Positions 18,082 through 28,217 of a stretch of 64,000 nucleotides of DNA are shown in pieces. Source of the DNA: an uncultured Halocynthiibacter sp. GTDB lineage: Bacteria > Pseudomonadota > Alphaproteobacteria > Rhodobacterales > Rhodobacteraceae. The stretch spans positions 203,067 through 267,066 of the forward strand of contig CANNCD010000004.1 of NCBI GenBank assembly GCA_947503035.1, in the 5' to 3' direction. Within the stretch, counting starts at the first letter, position 1; every line of letters begins with the position of its first letter. Below the pieces are notes generated by a model. The model did no database searches and was not told the DNA's origin. It was given only the letters and a program-made list of their open reading frames with translations. The translations under genes were made by a program, and so were the position numbers.

Positions 18082-20188
18082 ATGGAAAAAGATCGCTGAA
18101 AAAGAGCTTCGTGGGCGTCCGTTGGATGATCTAACGTGGGATACGCTCGAAGGGATCCCCGTGAAACCTCTCTATACCGCGGATGATCTGGCCGATGTGG
18201 AGCACCTTGGCACGATCCCTGGTGCCGCGCCGTTTACCCGTGGCGTTAAGGCGACGATGTACGCTGGCCGTCCATGGACAATCCGTCAGTATGCGGGTTT
18301 CTCGACCGCCGAGGAATCCAACGCGTTCTATCGCAAGGCCTTGGCCGCAGGCCAACAGGGTGTCTCGGTCGCCTTCGACCTCGCCACGCACCGCGGCTAC
18401 GATAGCGACCACCCCCGCGTCGAAGGGGACGTCGGCAAGGCCGGTGTGGCCATCGATAGCGTCGAAGACATGAAAATTCTGTTCGACGGTATTCCGCTCG
18501 ACAAGGTTTCTGTGTCGATGACGATGAACGGCGCCGTCATCCCGATCTTGGCGAATTTCATCGTAACCGGAGAAGAGCAGGGCCACGACAAATCGGTCCT
18601 TGCGGGAACGATCCAAAACGACATTCTCAAGGAATTCATGGTGCGCAACACCTATGTCTATCCGCCAGAACCATCGATGCAGATCATCGCCGATATCATC
18701 GAATATACCGCGAATGAAATGCCGAAATTCAACTCGATCTCGATCTCCGGCTATCACATGCAAGAGGCGGGCGCGAACTTGGTTCAAGAGCTTGCCTATA
18801 CTCTTGCCGACGGGCGCGAATACGTGCGCACCGCGATCAAGGCGGGCATGGACGTGGATAAATTCGCGGGCCGCTTGTCGTTCTTCTTCGCCATCGGCAT
18901 GAATTTTTTCATGGAGGCCGCAAAGCTGCGCGCCGCGCGTCTCTTGTGGCACCGCGTCATGTCAGAGTTTGAACCCAAGCTTGAAAAATCCATGATGTTG
19001 CGCACCCACTGTCAGACGTCTGGCGTGTCCTTGCAGGAACAGGACCCGTACAACAACGTTGTCCGTACCGCATACGAGGCCATGGCCGCCGCTCTTGGTG
19101 GGACGCAATCCTTGCACACCAACGCACTGGACGAAGCCATCGCCCTTCCGACGGATTTCTCTGCACGGATCGCCCGCAATACCCAACTGATTTTGCAAGA
19201 AGAAACCGGAGTGACCAATGTCGTCGATCCGCTTGCGGGGTCCTATTACGTTGAAAAACTGACGTCCGATTTGGCCGATCAGGCATGGGCTCTGATGGAA
19301 GAGGTCGAGGAAATGGGCGGCATGACCAAGGCGGTGAATTCCGGCATGCCTAAGCTGCGTATCGAAGAAACCGCCGCCCGTCGTCAGGCCAATATCGACC
19401 GCGGCGACGAGGTCATCGTGGGCGTGAATAAATATCGTCTGGAAAAAGAGGACGATATTGATATCCTTGATATCGACAACAATGCCGTCCGCGAGAGTCA
19501 AATCGCGCGGATCAACGACACCCGCGCCAACCGCGATCAGGCGTCGTGTGATGCGGCATTGGATGAATTGACACGTCGCGCGGCCGAGGGTGGCAACCTG
19601 CTTGAGGCGGCCGTCGAAGCGGCCCGCGCCCGCGCAACAGTAGGGGAAATCAGCATGGCGATGGAGAAAGAATTTGGTCGCCACCGTGCCGAGGTTAAAA
19701 CGTTGGCGGGTGTCTACGGCGCCGCCTACGAAGGGGACGAAGGCTTTGCCGCGATCCAAAAGTCGGTCGAAGATTTCGCCGAAGAAGAGGGGCGTCGCCC
19801 CCGTATGTTGGTCGTGAAAATGGGCCAAGACGGCCACGACCGCGGCGCCAAGGTCATCGCGACGGCCTTTGCGGATATCGGGTTTGACGTGGATGTTGGG
19901 CCATTGTTCCAAACACCCGACGAGGCCGCGCAGGATGCCATCGACAACGACGTGCATGTTGTCGGCATCAGTTCTCAGGCCGCGGGCCACAAGACCCTTG
20001 CGCCGAAACTGATTGAATCTCTCAAGGCGCAAGGGGCTGGTGACATCTTGGTCATCTGCGGCGGAGTGATCCCGCAACAGGATTACGAATTCCTGCAAAA
20101 CGCGGGCGTAAAGGCGATCTTTGGCCCTGGGACGAACATCCCAGAAGCGGCCGAAGACATCCTGCGTCTTATTCGCGCGGCACGATAG
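18065..20188 (+). CDS. mcmA: Methylmalonyl-CoA mutase (single large chain)
   Basis: Adenosylcobalamin-dependent mutase of 707 aa that makes succinyl-CoA from (R)-methylmalonyl-CoA. The TIM-barrel substrate domain covers about 30-560 ([44 protein letters not shown]). The C-terminal B12-binding Rossmann domain has the base-off motif DGHDRGAKV (about 580) followed by GGVIPQQDY. The start ATG follows AAAGGGA and sits inside the 3' end of the previous gene. Together with PccBA it forms the methylmalonyl-CoA route. No methylmalonyl-CoA epimerase or MeaB chaperone is visible in the window. Confidence 0.96.
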   Translation: MSKTDEWKKIAEKELRGRPLDDLTWDTLEGIPVKPLYTADDLADVEHLGTIPGAAPFTRGVKATMYAGRPWTIRQYAGFSTAEESNAFYRKALAAGQQGVSVAFDLATHRGYDSDHPRVEGDVGKAGVAIDSVEDMKILFDGIPLDKVSVSMTMNGAVIPILANFIVTGEEQGHDKSVLAGTIQNDILKEFMVRNTYVYPPEPSMQIIADIIEYTANEMPKFNSISISGYHMQEAGANLVQELAYTLADGREYVRTAIKAGMDVDKFAGRLSFFFAIGMNFFMEAAKLRAARLLWHRVMSEFEPKLEKSMMLRTHCQTSGVSLQEQDPYNNVVRTAYEAMAAALGGTQSLHTNALDEAIALPTDFSARIARNTQLILQEETGVTNVVDPLAGSYYVEKLTSDLADQAWALMEEVEEMGGMTKAVNSGMPKLRIEETAARRQANIDRGDEVIVGVNKYRLEKEDDIDILDIDNNAVRESQIARINDTRANRDQASCDAALDELTRRAAEGGNLLEAAVEAARARATVGEISMAMEKEFGRHRAEVKTLAGVYGAAYEGDEGFAAIQKSVEDFAEEEGRRPRMLVVKMGQDGHDRGAKVIATAFADIGFDVDVGPLFQTPDEAAQDAIDNDVHVVGISSQAAGHKTLAPKLIESLKAQGAGDILVICGGVIPQQDYEFLQNAGVKAIFGPGTNIPEAAEDILRLIRAAR

Positions 20189-20248
20189 GGCAAACAGACT
20201 TGCGTGACGGCGGGAAGCGACTATTCTCGCCGTAACGAGAGGATGTTT

Positions 20249-20737
20249 ATGCATATTCGCCCCGCCACCCATGACGACGCACCGATCATTTCCGCAATTT
20301 GGGAACCCATTTTGCGCGACACCTGTATAACATTCGATAGCGTTCCGCGCCCTCCGGCCAATATAATTGAACGGATCGACGGCGCGCGTACCGCCGGACA
20401 CGAATTTTTTGTTGCCGAACATGACGGCGAAACACTGGGGTTCGGAACCTACTATCCGTTTCGCGGCACTGTTGGCTATGCGCATACCTGTGAACATTCG
20501 GTGTTCCTGACCGAGGCCGCACAGGGCATCGGGGCTGGGCGTGCCCTGATGAACGCCATCGAAACCCACGCGAAAAACGCGGGGATCCATTCCATGTTCG
20601 CGGTGATTTGGTCGGGAAATACGCCCGCCATTGGGTTCCACGCGGCGCTTGGCTATGATCACGTTTGCGAGATGAAACAGGTCGGACGTAAATTTGACAC
20701 GTGGCTTGACGCGGTTTTTATGCAAAAGATGCTGTAA
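20249..20737 (+). CDS. GNAT N-acetyltransferase, phosphinothricin-acetyltransferase-like
   Basis: Protein of 162 aa with the GNAT fold. It begins HIRPATHDDAPIISAIWEP, followed by the pyrophosphate-binding AQGIGAGRALMNAI (about 95) and the late FHAALGYDHVCEMKQVG, which is characteristic of the Pat/Bar/YncA group. AGAGG lies 6 bases before the ATG at 20249; an ATG two codons upstream is too close to it. Substrates of such housekeeping relatives include methionine sulfoximine or other amino-acid analogues. It begins 60 bases after mcm on the same strand and may be read through from it. Confidence 0.82.
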   Translation: MHIRPATHDDAPIISAIWEPILRDTCITFDSVPRPPANIIERIDGARTAGHEFFVAEHDGETLGFGTYYPFRGTVGYAHTCEHSVFLTEAAQGIGAGRALMNAIETHAKNAGIHSMFAVIWSGNTPAIGFHAALGYDHVCEMKQVGRKFDTWLDAVFMQKML

Positions 20738-20755
20738 GCAGCGTAAGGAACCCTC

Positions 20756-21433
20756 ATGTCCATTTGGTCCAAAATCTCAGAAGCCCTGTCCGCGCTCGCC
20801 TCGGGCGAGAGCCTCAAGGATGTGTTCGAGAAGCTGCGCACCCCCCCCGAACGCACGATGGCGTTTACCATTGGCGTGATTGCCCTTGGTGCGAAAATGG
20901 CCAAGGCAGACGGGCTTGTCACGCGTGACGAGGTGTCCGCGTTTCGTCGTATTTTCCATATCCCCAAGTCAGAAGAGGCCAATGCCGCCCATGTGTTTAA
21001 CCTTGCGCGTCAAGATGTTGCAGGGTTCGAGGAATACGCGCGACGCATAGAGCGAATGTTCGGCGATGACCGCGGCGTACTCTGTGATCTTATGGAGGGG
21101 TTGTTTGAAATTGCTGTTGCGGATGGCGAATATCACCCGAACGAAAATGAATTCCTTGCCCGCATTGCCGATATCTTTGGCCTGTCCGAACGGCAATTTC
21201 GCGCGGTGCGCATGCGATTTGTTCCCGATGCTGCCCCTGATCCCCACGATGTTCTGGGCGTTGATCCCACCGCCACGATGGACGAGAAAAAGGCCGCGTG
21301 GCGTGCGCTTGTTCGTGAAATGCACCCCGACCGGATGATTGCGCGCGGCGTGCCAGAAGAGGCGGTCAAGTTGGCGGAGAAACGTTTGATTGCGATCAAT
21401 GATGCGTGGCAAGAAATTCAGGACGCGGCCTAG
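20756..21433 (+). CDS. TerB-DnaJ protein (DjlA-like co-chaperone, soluble)
   Basis: Protein of 225 aa with a TerB-like helical domain (about 40-155, with acidic patches KADGLVTRDE and VADGEYHPNENE) followed by a C-terminal J domain (about 165-225). In the J domain, DPHDVLGVDPTATMDEKK, the HPD tripeptide in MHPDRM and the terminal INDAWQEIQD are seen. Unlike classical DjlA there is no N-terminal membrane segment. HPD-containing J domains stimulate DnaK ATPase; the TerB part may sense metal or bind membrane proteins (inference). It lies 18 bases after the GNAT gene. Confidence 0.88.
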   Translation: MSIWSKISEALSALASGESLKDVFEKLRTPPERTMAFTIGVIALGAKMAKADGLVTRDEVSAFRRIFHIPKSEEANAAHVFNLARQDVAGFEEYARRIERMFGDDRGVLCDLMEGLFEIAVADGEYHPNENEFLARIADIFGLSERQFRAVRMRFVPDAAPDPHDVLGVDPTATMDEKKAAWRALVREMHPDRMIARGVPEEAVKLAEKRLIAINDAWQEIQDAA

Positions 21434-21436
21434 GGT

Positions 21437-22450
21437 ATGCGCATCGCGACCTATAATGTGGAATGGTTTTCGTCCTTGTTTACGGACAACGGACGGCTGA
21501 TTGACGACGATGGCTGGTCCGGTCGGCGCGACGTGACCAAGGCCCAGCAAACCGCCGCGGTGGGCAAGGTGTTTCAGGCGCTTGATGCCGATATTATCAT
21601 GGTGATTGAGGCCCCCGACACCCACAAGGGACGGTCGGGTACCAATGCGCTTGAACATTTCGCGGCGCGGTTTGATTTGCGCGCACGGCGGGCCTTGTTG
21701 GGGTTTTGCAATACCACCCAACAGGAAATCATGGTGATGTATGACCCCGATGTGGTCACCATGGAACATGACCCTGTTGGGACGCTCGATGATGGCTATG
21801 CCCCGCGGTTTGACGGTGTACTTGGCCATGATGTGAATGTCGACACCACGCCCGAAACGATCAAATTCTCGAAACCTCCGCTTGAGGTGCGGGCGCAAAC
21901 GCATGACGGGACGGCGTTTCGCATGATCGGTGTGCACGCCAAATCCAAGGCCCCCCATGGCGCCAAAAACGATGCCGACGCCAAGCGGATCTCAATCGAA
22001 AATCGGCGTAAACAACTGGCCCAATGCATCTGGCTTCGCCGTCGGATCACCGCGCACCTTGAGGACGAAACACCGTTGATCGTACTTGGGGATTTGAACG
22101 ACGGACCCGGCTTGGACGAATTTGAAAAACTCTTTGGGCATTCCGGTGTGGAAATCGTTCTTGGGACCGGCAACCAAATCCCGATGTTCGACCCCCACGC
22201 CCAAGAGGCCTTGATGCGGGGTATGCGTGCGCCACCCACCACATCGCGGTTTTATAAACATAGGGAAAAACGGTTTCTCTCCGCGCTTCTTGACTATGTG
22301 ATGGTATCTCCGGACCTGCGGGCCAAGGGGGGTACATGGCGTATTTGGCATCCGTTTGATACGCCAGATATCTTCGATGACTTGGATCTGCGCGACGCAT
22401 TGTTAACGGCGTCGGACCACTTTCCGGTTACACTTGATATTGATCTCTAG
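21437..22450 (+). CDS. Endonuclease/exonuclease/phosphatase-family protein
   Basis: Protein of 337 aa with EEP-fold landmarks: RIATYNVEWFSSLF at the start, IEAPDT (metal Glu), GVHAKSK (about 170), VLGDLNDGPG (about 215) and the terminal ASDHFPVTLDI. No signal peptide is seen, so it should be cytoplasmic. The phosphodiester substrate (DNA, RNA, lipid or nucleotide) is undetermined. It begins three bases after the TerB-DnaJ stop and shares its last four bases (CTAG) with the convergent ppx stop. Confidence 0.85.
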   Translation: MRIATYNVEWFSSLFTDNGRLIDDDGWSGRRDVTKAQQTAAVGKVFQALDADIIMVIEAPDTHKGRSGTNALEHFAARFDLRARRALLGFCNTTQQEIMVMYDPDVVTMEHDPVGTLDDGYAPRFDGVLGHDVNVDTTPETIKFSKPPLEVRAQTHDGTAFRMIGVHAKSKAPHGAKNDADAKRISIENRRKQLAQCIWLRRRITAHLEDETPLIVLGDLNDGPGLDEFEKLFGHSGVEIVLGTGNQIPMFDPHAQEALMRGMRAPPTTSRFYKHREKRFLSALLDYVMVSPDLRAKGGTWRIWHPFDTPDIFDDLDLRDALLTASDHFPVTLDIDL

Positions 22451-24000
22451 GACGTTTTTCGCCACGTGCGGATTTCGGCCGTCGCGCCCAAGGTCGTCGT
22501 GAGCGACTTGAACCGCGCCTGTGCCACCTCGCCATAAAGGTCGATGGCGGTCGGGCTTAGGAACAATTCGATCTCTTTTTTCTTGGGATAGAATTTGAGC
22601 TTGGCCAATTCATCGGGTGCATTCACCGTGAACATCGCGCCAAACCGCATGGCTTTCCCAAGGATTTCGGCCTCGTGGATTTCTTTGTCCGAGAGCAATT
22701 CAAACAACGGCGCATAGCGGGAATCTTCGCGGCTGTTTTTGTAACGGTGTAGCAGGGATAGCCCCAAAAACACGCGTTCGCGGTGCGTCAGCCCCCCCAT
22801 ATTCGCGCGGGTCACGTTGTCAAAACAGACCTCGGCACGGAAATCGGGATGCGCGCGCCAGCTCACATCATGCAACAGACAGGCCGCCTTAATCAGACGT
22901 TTACGGTCATCCTTGGCCGCGCCAAACAGAGGCAGAACAAAATTATAAAGCGACTTCCCAAAGCCGGGAAGACGGGAATCTTTGGACTCGGAAAACAGGC
23001 AGCTTTCAATCAACGGATCGCGTTTGCGCACCTTTTCGGGCATCTGTTCATAGAGCATGCCTTCGCGGATGCCGTAACTGGAAATCGCGATCTCCTTGGG
23101 TTTGATCGCGCGTACAAGGTACTTCAAAACCACGCTGGCCACAGGCAACAATGACATCCGTGCAGTCGAAATGCCGGTACGGCTTCGCAGGTCCTCAAGG
23201 TCATTTTCTTCGAGCCATTTGACCGTGTCGAACACGTCCTTTGGCGCCATACGATATTCGTGCAGAACCGTCAGCGGGTAATTGCGTCGCTCCATATCCA
23301 GCCGCGCGATGGCCCGCCATGACCCGCCCACAAGGAACAGACGTTTGTGCTCGGCGGGGAATTCTTCGGCCAATGTCGCGACCTGTGCCTTAATATGAGC
23401 GCGCATGCCCTTTTTGCCGCCTTTGACGTCCGCAAGTTTCAGCGGTCCAAGCGGCGACGTCATGCGTTTCCCAATAAGGCCGTCTGACACTTCGGCCAAT
23501 TCCATGGATGAACCACCAATGTCGCACATGATCCCGCGCGCCTCGGGCCAGCCCAACAGAACCCCTTGGGCGGACAGGCGGGCCTCTTCGCGGCCATCGA
23601 TCACCCAGATTTTCAAACCGGTTTCGTTTTCGATTTCGGCACAGAAGTCGGGTCCGTCTTTGGCCTCGCGCACGGCGGCGGTGGCGACGGCGGTCAGTGG
23701 TGCAAGGCCCATGCCAGCGGCCAACAGTTGGAACCGACGGATCGCCGCAAGGGCACGTTTGCGTCCCTCGGGGTTTAGCATACCCGTTTCCGATAGGCCG
23801 GCGCCCAAGGCACACATGATTTTTTCGTTAAAGAAATACGCGGGGCTTCTGGCGGCGCCATCAAACACCACCAAACGGACCGAGTTCGACCCAACATCCA
23901 CAACCCCGACACGGGCAAGAGACCGCGCCGAGGGGCTTTCGAACAAGGCGCGTCCAAACGGGCCAAAATCGGTGTCTGGGGCGTCGTCGTGCTGGGTCAT
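22447..24000 (-). CDS. ppx: Exopolyphosphatase (Ppx/GppA family)
   Basis: Protein of 517 aa with an actin-like ASKHA phosphatase core (about 30-330): the phosphate-1 loop VVDVGSNSVRLVVFDG, catalytic-region AVATAAVREA, and the second Gly-rich loop CDIGGSSMELAEV. An HD-like helical C-terminal domain follows (LLHDVSWRAHPDFR). It removes terminal phosphate from polyphosphate and may also act on pppGpp. The ATG at 24000 follows GAGG; a GTG eight codons upstream is less likely. It is the last gene of the perM-like/hdaA/ppk/ppx operon, 72 bases after ppk. Confidence 0.92.
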   Translation of the reverse strand: MTQHDDAPDTDFGPFGRALFESPSARSLARVGVVDVGSNSVRLVVFDGAARSPAYFFNEKIMCALGAGLSETGMLNPEGRKRALAAIRRFQLLAAGMGLAPLTAVATAAVREAKDGPDFCAEIENETGLKIWVIDGREEARLSAQGVLLGWPEARGIMCDIGGSSMELAEVSDGLIGKRMTSPLGPLKLADVKGGKKGMRAHIKAQVATLAEEFPAEHKRLFLVGGSWRAIARLDMERRNYPLTVLHEYRMAPKDVFDTVKWLEENDLEDLRSRTGISTARMSLLPVASVVLKYLVRAIKPKEIAISSYGIREGMLYEQMPEKVRKRDPLIESCLFSESKDSRLPGFGKSLYNFVLPLFGAAKDDRKRLIKAACLLHDVSWRAHPDFRAEVCFDNVTRANMGGLTHRERVFLGLSLLHRYKNSREDSRYAPLFELLSDKEIHEAEILGKAMRFGAMFTVNAPDELAKLKFYPKKKEIELFLSPTAIDLYGEVAQARFKSLTTTLGATAEIRTWRKTS

Positions 24001-24072
24001 TGGGTGCCTCAAAGTCGTGTTCACCCAATTTGCCCCGCCCCAATGGGCGAGTCAATCAATCAGCCGAAATAG

Positions 24073-26253
24073 TTAATCGTCGTCAAAGCTGTGGGTCAGT
24101 TCGGGCACATCTGCCGCCCCAGCGGAGCCACGACCAGACAGGGACGGGTTCTCCATAAAGAAGCGGTGGCAGTTGAACGGCCGGTCGCCTGATGCGATCT
24201 CGGGGCGCGTGAACGATCCATCCGGCGCCATGACCCAGCTTTGGGCGACATCGGACAAATTGGCCGCCATGACTTGGCTAACGATCTGGGCCTTGACCGT
24301 CGGGTTGGTGATTTCCACGAGGGTTTCGACCCGACGATTGAGGTTGCGACCCATCCAGTCGGCGGAGGACATGAACACACGCGCCTGTTTCGACGGCAAT
24401 TCGTGACCATTGCCGAAACAGACGATCCGCGAATGTTCAAGGAACCGCCCGACGATGGATTTCACGCGGATGTTCTCGGACAAGCCTTTGATGCCTGGGC
24501 GCAAACCTGTGATCCCACGAATGACGAGGCTAATCTTTACGCCCGCCTGCGAGGCGTCATAAAGGGCGTCGATCACATCTGGGTCCACAAGGGAATTCAT
24601 CTTGGCCCAGATCACGGCGGGTTTACCGGCGCGGGCATTGTCGGCCTCGGCCATAATCATTTCAAGAAGGCGCGGTTTAAGCGATGTCGGCGAAATCGCG
24701 AGGTTTTCGAGGCCCACGGGTTGGGCATATCCCGACAGGTAATTAAACACCTTGCCGGCGTCACGCCCAAGGGCAGCATCACATGTAAAGAAGCTCAGAT
24801 CGGTATAAATCCGCGCGGTAATCGGGTGATAGTTCCCTGTGCCATAGTGGGTATAGGTCACCAATTGGTCGCCCTCTCGGCGAACCACAACCGAGATTTT
24901 CGCGTGGGTTTTATAGTTCATGAACCCGTACACAACATGCGCGCCCGCCCGTTCCAGACGGCGGGATTGGCGGATGTTGGCGGCCTCGTCAAAGCGGGCC
25001 TTAAGCTCGACCAAGGCGGTGACCGATTTGCCCATCTCGGCGGCCTCACAAAGGGCCTCAACGATTGGGGATTTGCGCGAGGTGCGATAGAGCGTCTGTT
25101 TGATCGCAACCACGTTTGGATCGCGCGCAGCCTGTTGCAGGAACCGCACCACCATATCAAAGGTCTCATAGGGGTGGTGAAGCAGCATGTCCTTTTGTTT
25201 GATCGCCGAGAACATATCGCCGTCGTGGTCCTGAACCCGTTCGGGGACGCGGGGCTTAAACGATGGCCACAACAGGTCGGGGCGTTCGTCGACCACCAGT
25301 TCCTTGAGATCAGAGAGACCAATCAGTCCTTCGACCTCGACGACCTCGTCGCGGGTCACATGAAGTTCTTCCATGATCATTTTGCGAAGGGCCTTGGGGG
25401 CATTTGCAGACAGTTTCAGACGCACGACTTCGCCACGACGTCGCCGTTTTAGGGCAACTTCAAATTCGCGGACAAGATCTTCGGCCTCGTCCTCGACCTC
25501 CATATCGCTGTCGCGCAGAACGCGGAACGCACAGCTGCCTTTGGTCGAATAGCCGGGGAAAAGGGCGTCGATATGGAGCAAAAGAAGTTCTTCGAGCGGG
25601 AGGAACCGGTGTTGGCCGTCGTCCGCGGGAAGCTGAATAAATCGATCAATTTGACCGGGGATCGGCAGCAGAGCCATCAATTGGCGTTTGTCAGATTTAC
25701 GCACCAGTTCAAGCGCAAGCGAATACCCCGTGTTCGGAATAAACGGGAAGGGGTGTGCGGGATCAACGGCCAGCGGGGACAGAACCGGAAACACCTGTTT
25801 AAGGAAAAAGCTGTTCAGAAATTTTTCGTCGCTTTTGCTCAGGTCATTGCGGTTCAGAATATCCAAACCTTGGGTTTCCATCTCGGCGGCGAGGGATTCG
25901 AAAACGGCTTGCTGACGTTGAAGAAGGTCACGGGCGTCCGTGTTGATCAGAACCAGCTGATCCGCGGGGGACACACCATCGGCGGCGGGGGTGGTAATGC
26001 CGCCCTTTGCCAATTCCCGAAGACCCGCGACGCGCACGGTGTAGAATTCGTCAAGGTTTGCGGCGGAAATCGACAGGAAGCGAAGACGTTCGAGCAATGG
26101 AACGCGTGGGTTCGATGCCTCTTCGAGGACACGCCAGTTAAAACCAAGCCAGCTGAGCTCGCGGTTGAAAAAACGTTTTGGGCCGGCGAACGCCTCGGGG
26201 GCGAGTTCAACGGCGGGTGCAAATGGGGCATCAAGGAAATTTGTATCAGTCAT
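24073..26253 (-). CDS. ppk1: Polyphosphate kinase 1
   Basis: Enzyme of 726 aa that polymerises the gamma-phosphate of ATP into polyphosphate. All four Ppk1 domains are present, beginning with the N domain [20 protein letters not shown]. The phosphorylated-His site is in [16 protein letters not shown] (about 430) and the second His in [15 protein letters not shown] (about 455); both belong to phospholipase-D-like halves. I chose the ATG (TDTNFLDAP) rather than a GTG three codons upstream; the ribosome site is weak in either case. It sits 18 bases after hdaA, so the same transcript would produce replication-regulating HdaA and Ppk. Confidence 0.95.
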   Translation of the reverse strand: MTDTNFLDAPFAPAVELAPEAFAGPKRFFNRELSWLGFNWRVLEEASNPRVPLLERLRFLSISAANLDEFYTVRVAGLRELAKGGITTPAADGVSPADQLVLINTDARDLLQRQQAVFESLAAEMETQGLDILNRNDLSKSDEKFLNSFFLKQVFPVLSPLAVDPAHPFPFIPNTGYSLALELVRKSDKRQLMALLPIPGQIDRFIQLPADDGQHRFLPLEELLLLHIDALFPGYSTKGSCAFRVLRDSDMEVEDEAEDLVREFEVALKRRRRGEVVRLKLSANAPKALRKMIMEELHVTRDEVVEVEGLIGLSDLKELVVDERPDLLWPSFKPRVPERVQDHDGDMFSAIKQKDMLLHHPYETFDMVVRFLQQAARDPNVVAIKQTLYRTSRKSPIVEALCEAAEMGKSVTALVELKARFDEAANIRQSRRLERAGAHVVYGFMNYKTHAKISVVVRREGDQLVTYTHYGTGNYHPITARIYTDLSFFTCDAALGRDAGKVFNYLSGYAQPVGLENLAISPTSLKPRLLEMIMAEADNARAGKPAVIWAKMNSLVDPDVIDALYDASQAGVKISLVIRGITGLRPGIKGLSENIRVKSIVGRFLEHSRIVCFGNGHELPSKQARVFMSSADWMGRNLNRRVETLVEITNPTVKAQIVSQVMAANLSDVAQSWVMAPDGSFTRPEIASGDRPFNCHRFFMENPSLSGRGSAGAADVPELTHSFDDD

Positions 26254-26271
26254 GTCAGCCACTATAGCGGG

Positions 26272-26964
26272 TTAATGTGAAGAGGGCATGACGTTTGTGA
26301 ATTGATCAAGAAATTCGGCGGCCAAGGGTCGGGTGATGGCGCGATTTCGGGCAAGGGCAAGGTGATCAAGCCCCGCGACCACATCCCGCGCGGCGGCGAA
26401 TGATCGGTCCATACGCGCGGCGACATAGGTGATGACCTCGGGGGCGGGGGCCAGTTGGCGGTCGGCGAAAAGCTTGACCAGTACGGCCATGAGAAGCGCG
26501 TCGTCCGGCGCGGACATCTGGGTGATGGTGGTGGCGTTCATGCGGCTCGCCAGATCGGGCAGGGTGATGCCCCAACGTGTGGGCGCCGTCGCGGCGGTGA
26601 GCAGAAGCGGGTTGCCGATCGCGAAGGCAAGGTTGTGAAGATGAAAGAGGGTTTCCTCGATCTCGCGGTTGCCAGCGATCTGGTCTGCGTCTTCGATCAC
26701 ACAGGGCGCCGCGGCGAGTGTCTCGACGGAGGCCGGCGTCAGGTCCGCGGCGCGTCGCACGGTTGCGTTTGTTTCAGCCGCCCAAACGTGCGCCAGATGC
26801 GTTTTGCCCGAGGCCGACGGGCCAATCAGCGCCATCTTTTTGGACGGCCACGCGGACCAATCTGCAAGGGTTGCGACGGCCACGGCATTGGATGGGGACA
26901 AGAGGAAGTCCTCTCGACCAAGGGCGGGCTTGGTCGGCAGGTGAAAGGCAAGTTGTTCGGCCAT
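26272..26964 (-). CDS. hdaA: DnaA-related regulator of initiation, HdaA/Hda type
   Basis: Protein of 230 aa with a DnaA-like AAA+ module but lacking DnaA domain IV for DNA binding. Visible features are a clamp-binding-like N terminus AEQLAFHLP (QLxF-type), Walker A LIGPSASGKTHLAHVWA, Walker B-like CVIEDADQI, and sensor regions with LASRMNA. In Caulobacter HdaA with the beta clamp stimulates DnaA-ATP hydrolysis. Its ATG overlaps the stop of the upstream permease-like gene by one base (TAATG), indicating tight coupling. The gene order before ppk is conserved in alphaproteobacteria. Confidence 0.9.
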   Translation of the reverse strand: MAEQLAFHLPTKPALGREDFLLSPSNAVAVATLADWSAWPSKKMALIGPSASGKTHLAHVWAAETNATVRRAADLTPASVETLAAAPCVIEDADQIAGNREIEETLFHLHNLAFAIGNPLLLTAATAPTRWGITLPDLASRMNATTITQMSAPDDALLMAVLVKLFADRQLAPAPEVITYVAARMDRSFAAARDVVAGLDHLALARNRAITRPLAAEFLDQFTNVMPSSH

Positions 26965-28085
26965 TAGGCGGTGTCCTCAGTCACGTCTTCCGCCCCATCG
27001 GGCGCGTCTGTGGCGAGGCCCTTGTAGAGGCGACCCTGTTTATAGCGGTCAATCCAGAACCGCGCGACCACACCGATGGAAGCGGCCACTGGAACACCGA
27101 TCAACATGCCTGCGAAACCGAACACCGACCCAAATGCGGACAGCGCAAAGATCAGCCACACAGGGTGCAGGCCAACGGAGGAGCCGACGAGTTTAGGCGT
27201 CAGAACGTTCCCCTCGGCGACTTGGCCGATGGCAAAGATGATGGCGACGGCGCCGATGCTCCACCATTCGCCCCAGAATTGGAACAAGGCCAGACCAATG
27301 GCCAAGGCCCCGCCGACAAGTGCGCCAACATAGGGGATAAAGGTCAACATGCCCGCGATGAACCCAACCACAAGGCCAAATTGCAAACCGGCGAACATCA
27401 GCGCAATCGCGTAATACGCGCCAAGGATCAGACAGACAGTGACCTGCCCGCGGATAAATGACGCAAGGGTGCGGTCGATTTCACCAGCCAGAAACCGAAT
27501 ATCGGCGGCGTGGTCACGGGGCAGCATATCGTCGACCTTGGCAATCATGCGGTCCCAGTCGAGCAACATGTAAAACGCCACAACGGGCACGATCACGAAC
27601 AGAACCACAATGTTCACAACGCCAAGCGCCGAGTTGAACACCGACGACAGAAATTCACCGCCCTTGGCCTGAAGGAATTCGCCGCCGCTTGTTTGGGCAA
27701 GTGCGGTGACCTTGTCCAAGGATTGACGGATCGCGCTGGTTTCGTCCAACAGCTGGGGGAAGCGGTCGATCAGGAAGGCTTGGAAATTGGCCGCAAGTTC
27801 GGGGGCCTGATTGTACAGCGAAATGGATTGATCCACCAAAAGTGAGATGATCAAGATCCCAAGGGGCAACATCACCACAAATGCCACGACCGTGATCACC
27901 GCCGTTGCGGCGGCGCGCGACAGGCCCATATCCTCAAGCCGGTCCGCGACGGGATCAAGGAAATAGGCAATCGCGCCCCCGATCAAAAACGGCAAAATTA
28001 CCCCGCCAAGGAACCAAAGCACCGCCATAAAGACGACGGTCGCGATGCCCCAATAGGTCACCTGTTGTTTTACGGGCAATGCCAT
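26964..28085 (-). CDS. AI-2E family (PerM-like) membrane protein
   Basis: Membrane protein of 373 aa with about seven to eight hydrophobic segments: two at the N terminus ([19 protein letters not shown] and following), a long periplasmic or amphipathic stretch (about 85-150), and four to five in the second half. The family name derives from a proposed AI-2 exporter, but many members act in Na+/H+ exchange or have no known substrate. The ATG at 28085 follows AGGA at proper spacing; an ATG two codons upstream is too near it. It is the first gene of the hdaA/ppk/ppx operon and divergent from proS. Confidence 0.85.
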   Translation of the reverse strand: MALPVKQQVTYWGIATVVFMAVLWFLGGVILPFLIGGAIAYFLDPVADRLEDMGLSRAAATAVITVVAFVVMLPLGILIISLLVDQSISLYNQAPELAANFQAFLIDRFPQLLDETSAIRQSLDKVTALAQTSGGEFLQAKGGEFLSSVFNSALGVVNIVVLFVIVPVVAFYMLLDWDRMIAKVDDMLPRDHAADIRFLAGEIDRTLASFIRGQVTVCLILGAYYAIALMFAGLQFGLVVGFIAGMLTFIPYVGALVGGALAIGLALFQFWGEWWSIGAVAIIFAIGQVAEGNVLTPKLVGSSVGLHPVWLIFALSAFGSVFGFAGMLIGVPVAASIGVVARFWIDRYKQGRLYKGLATDAPDGAEDVTEDTA

Positions 28086-28217
28086 GATCATATCCTATCT
28101 GCCAAACTTGGGATTAGTCTTCGCGCAAACACGACCGATGCGCAAGTAGAGCGCGCTTGTCCGAGGGCTATCTTTATCGTATGGCAGATGAAACGATTCA
28201 ATCAAAGGTCCACTACG

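Noticed and set aside
18962..20725. 587-codon open frame opposite mcm and the GNAT gene
   Set aside because: Antisense shadow of two well-supported genes; composition is Arg/His-rich without any family features.
24241..25452. 403-codon open frame opposite ppk1
   Set aside because: Shadow of the conserved ppk1 frame; no ribosome site or domain.
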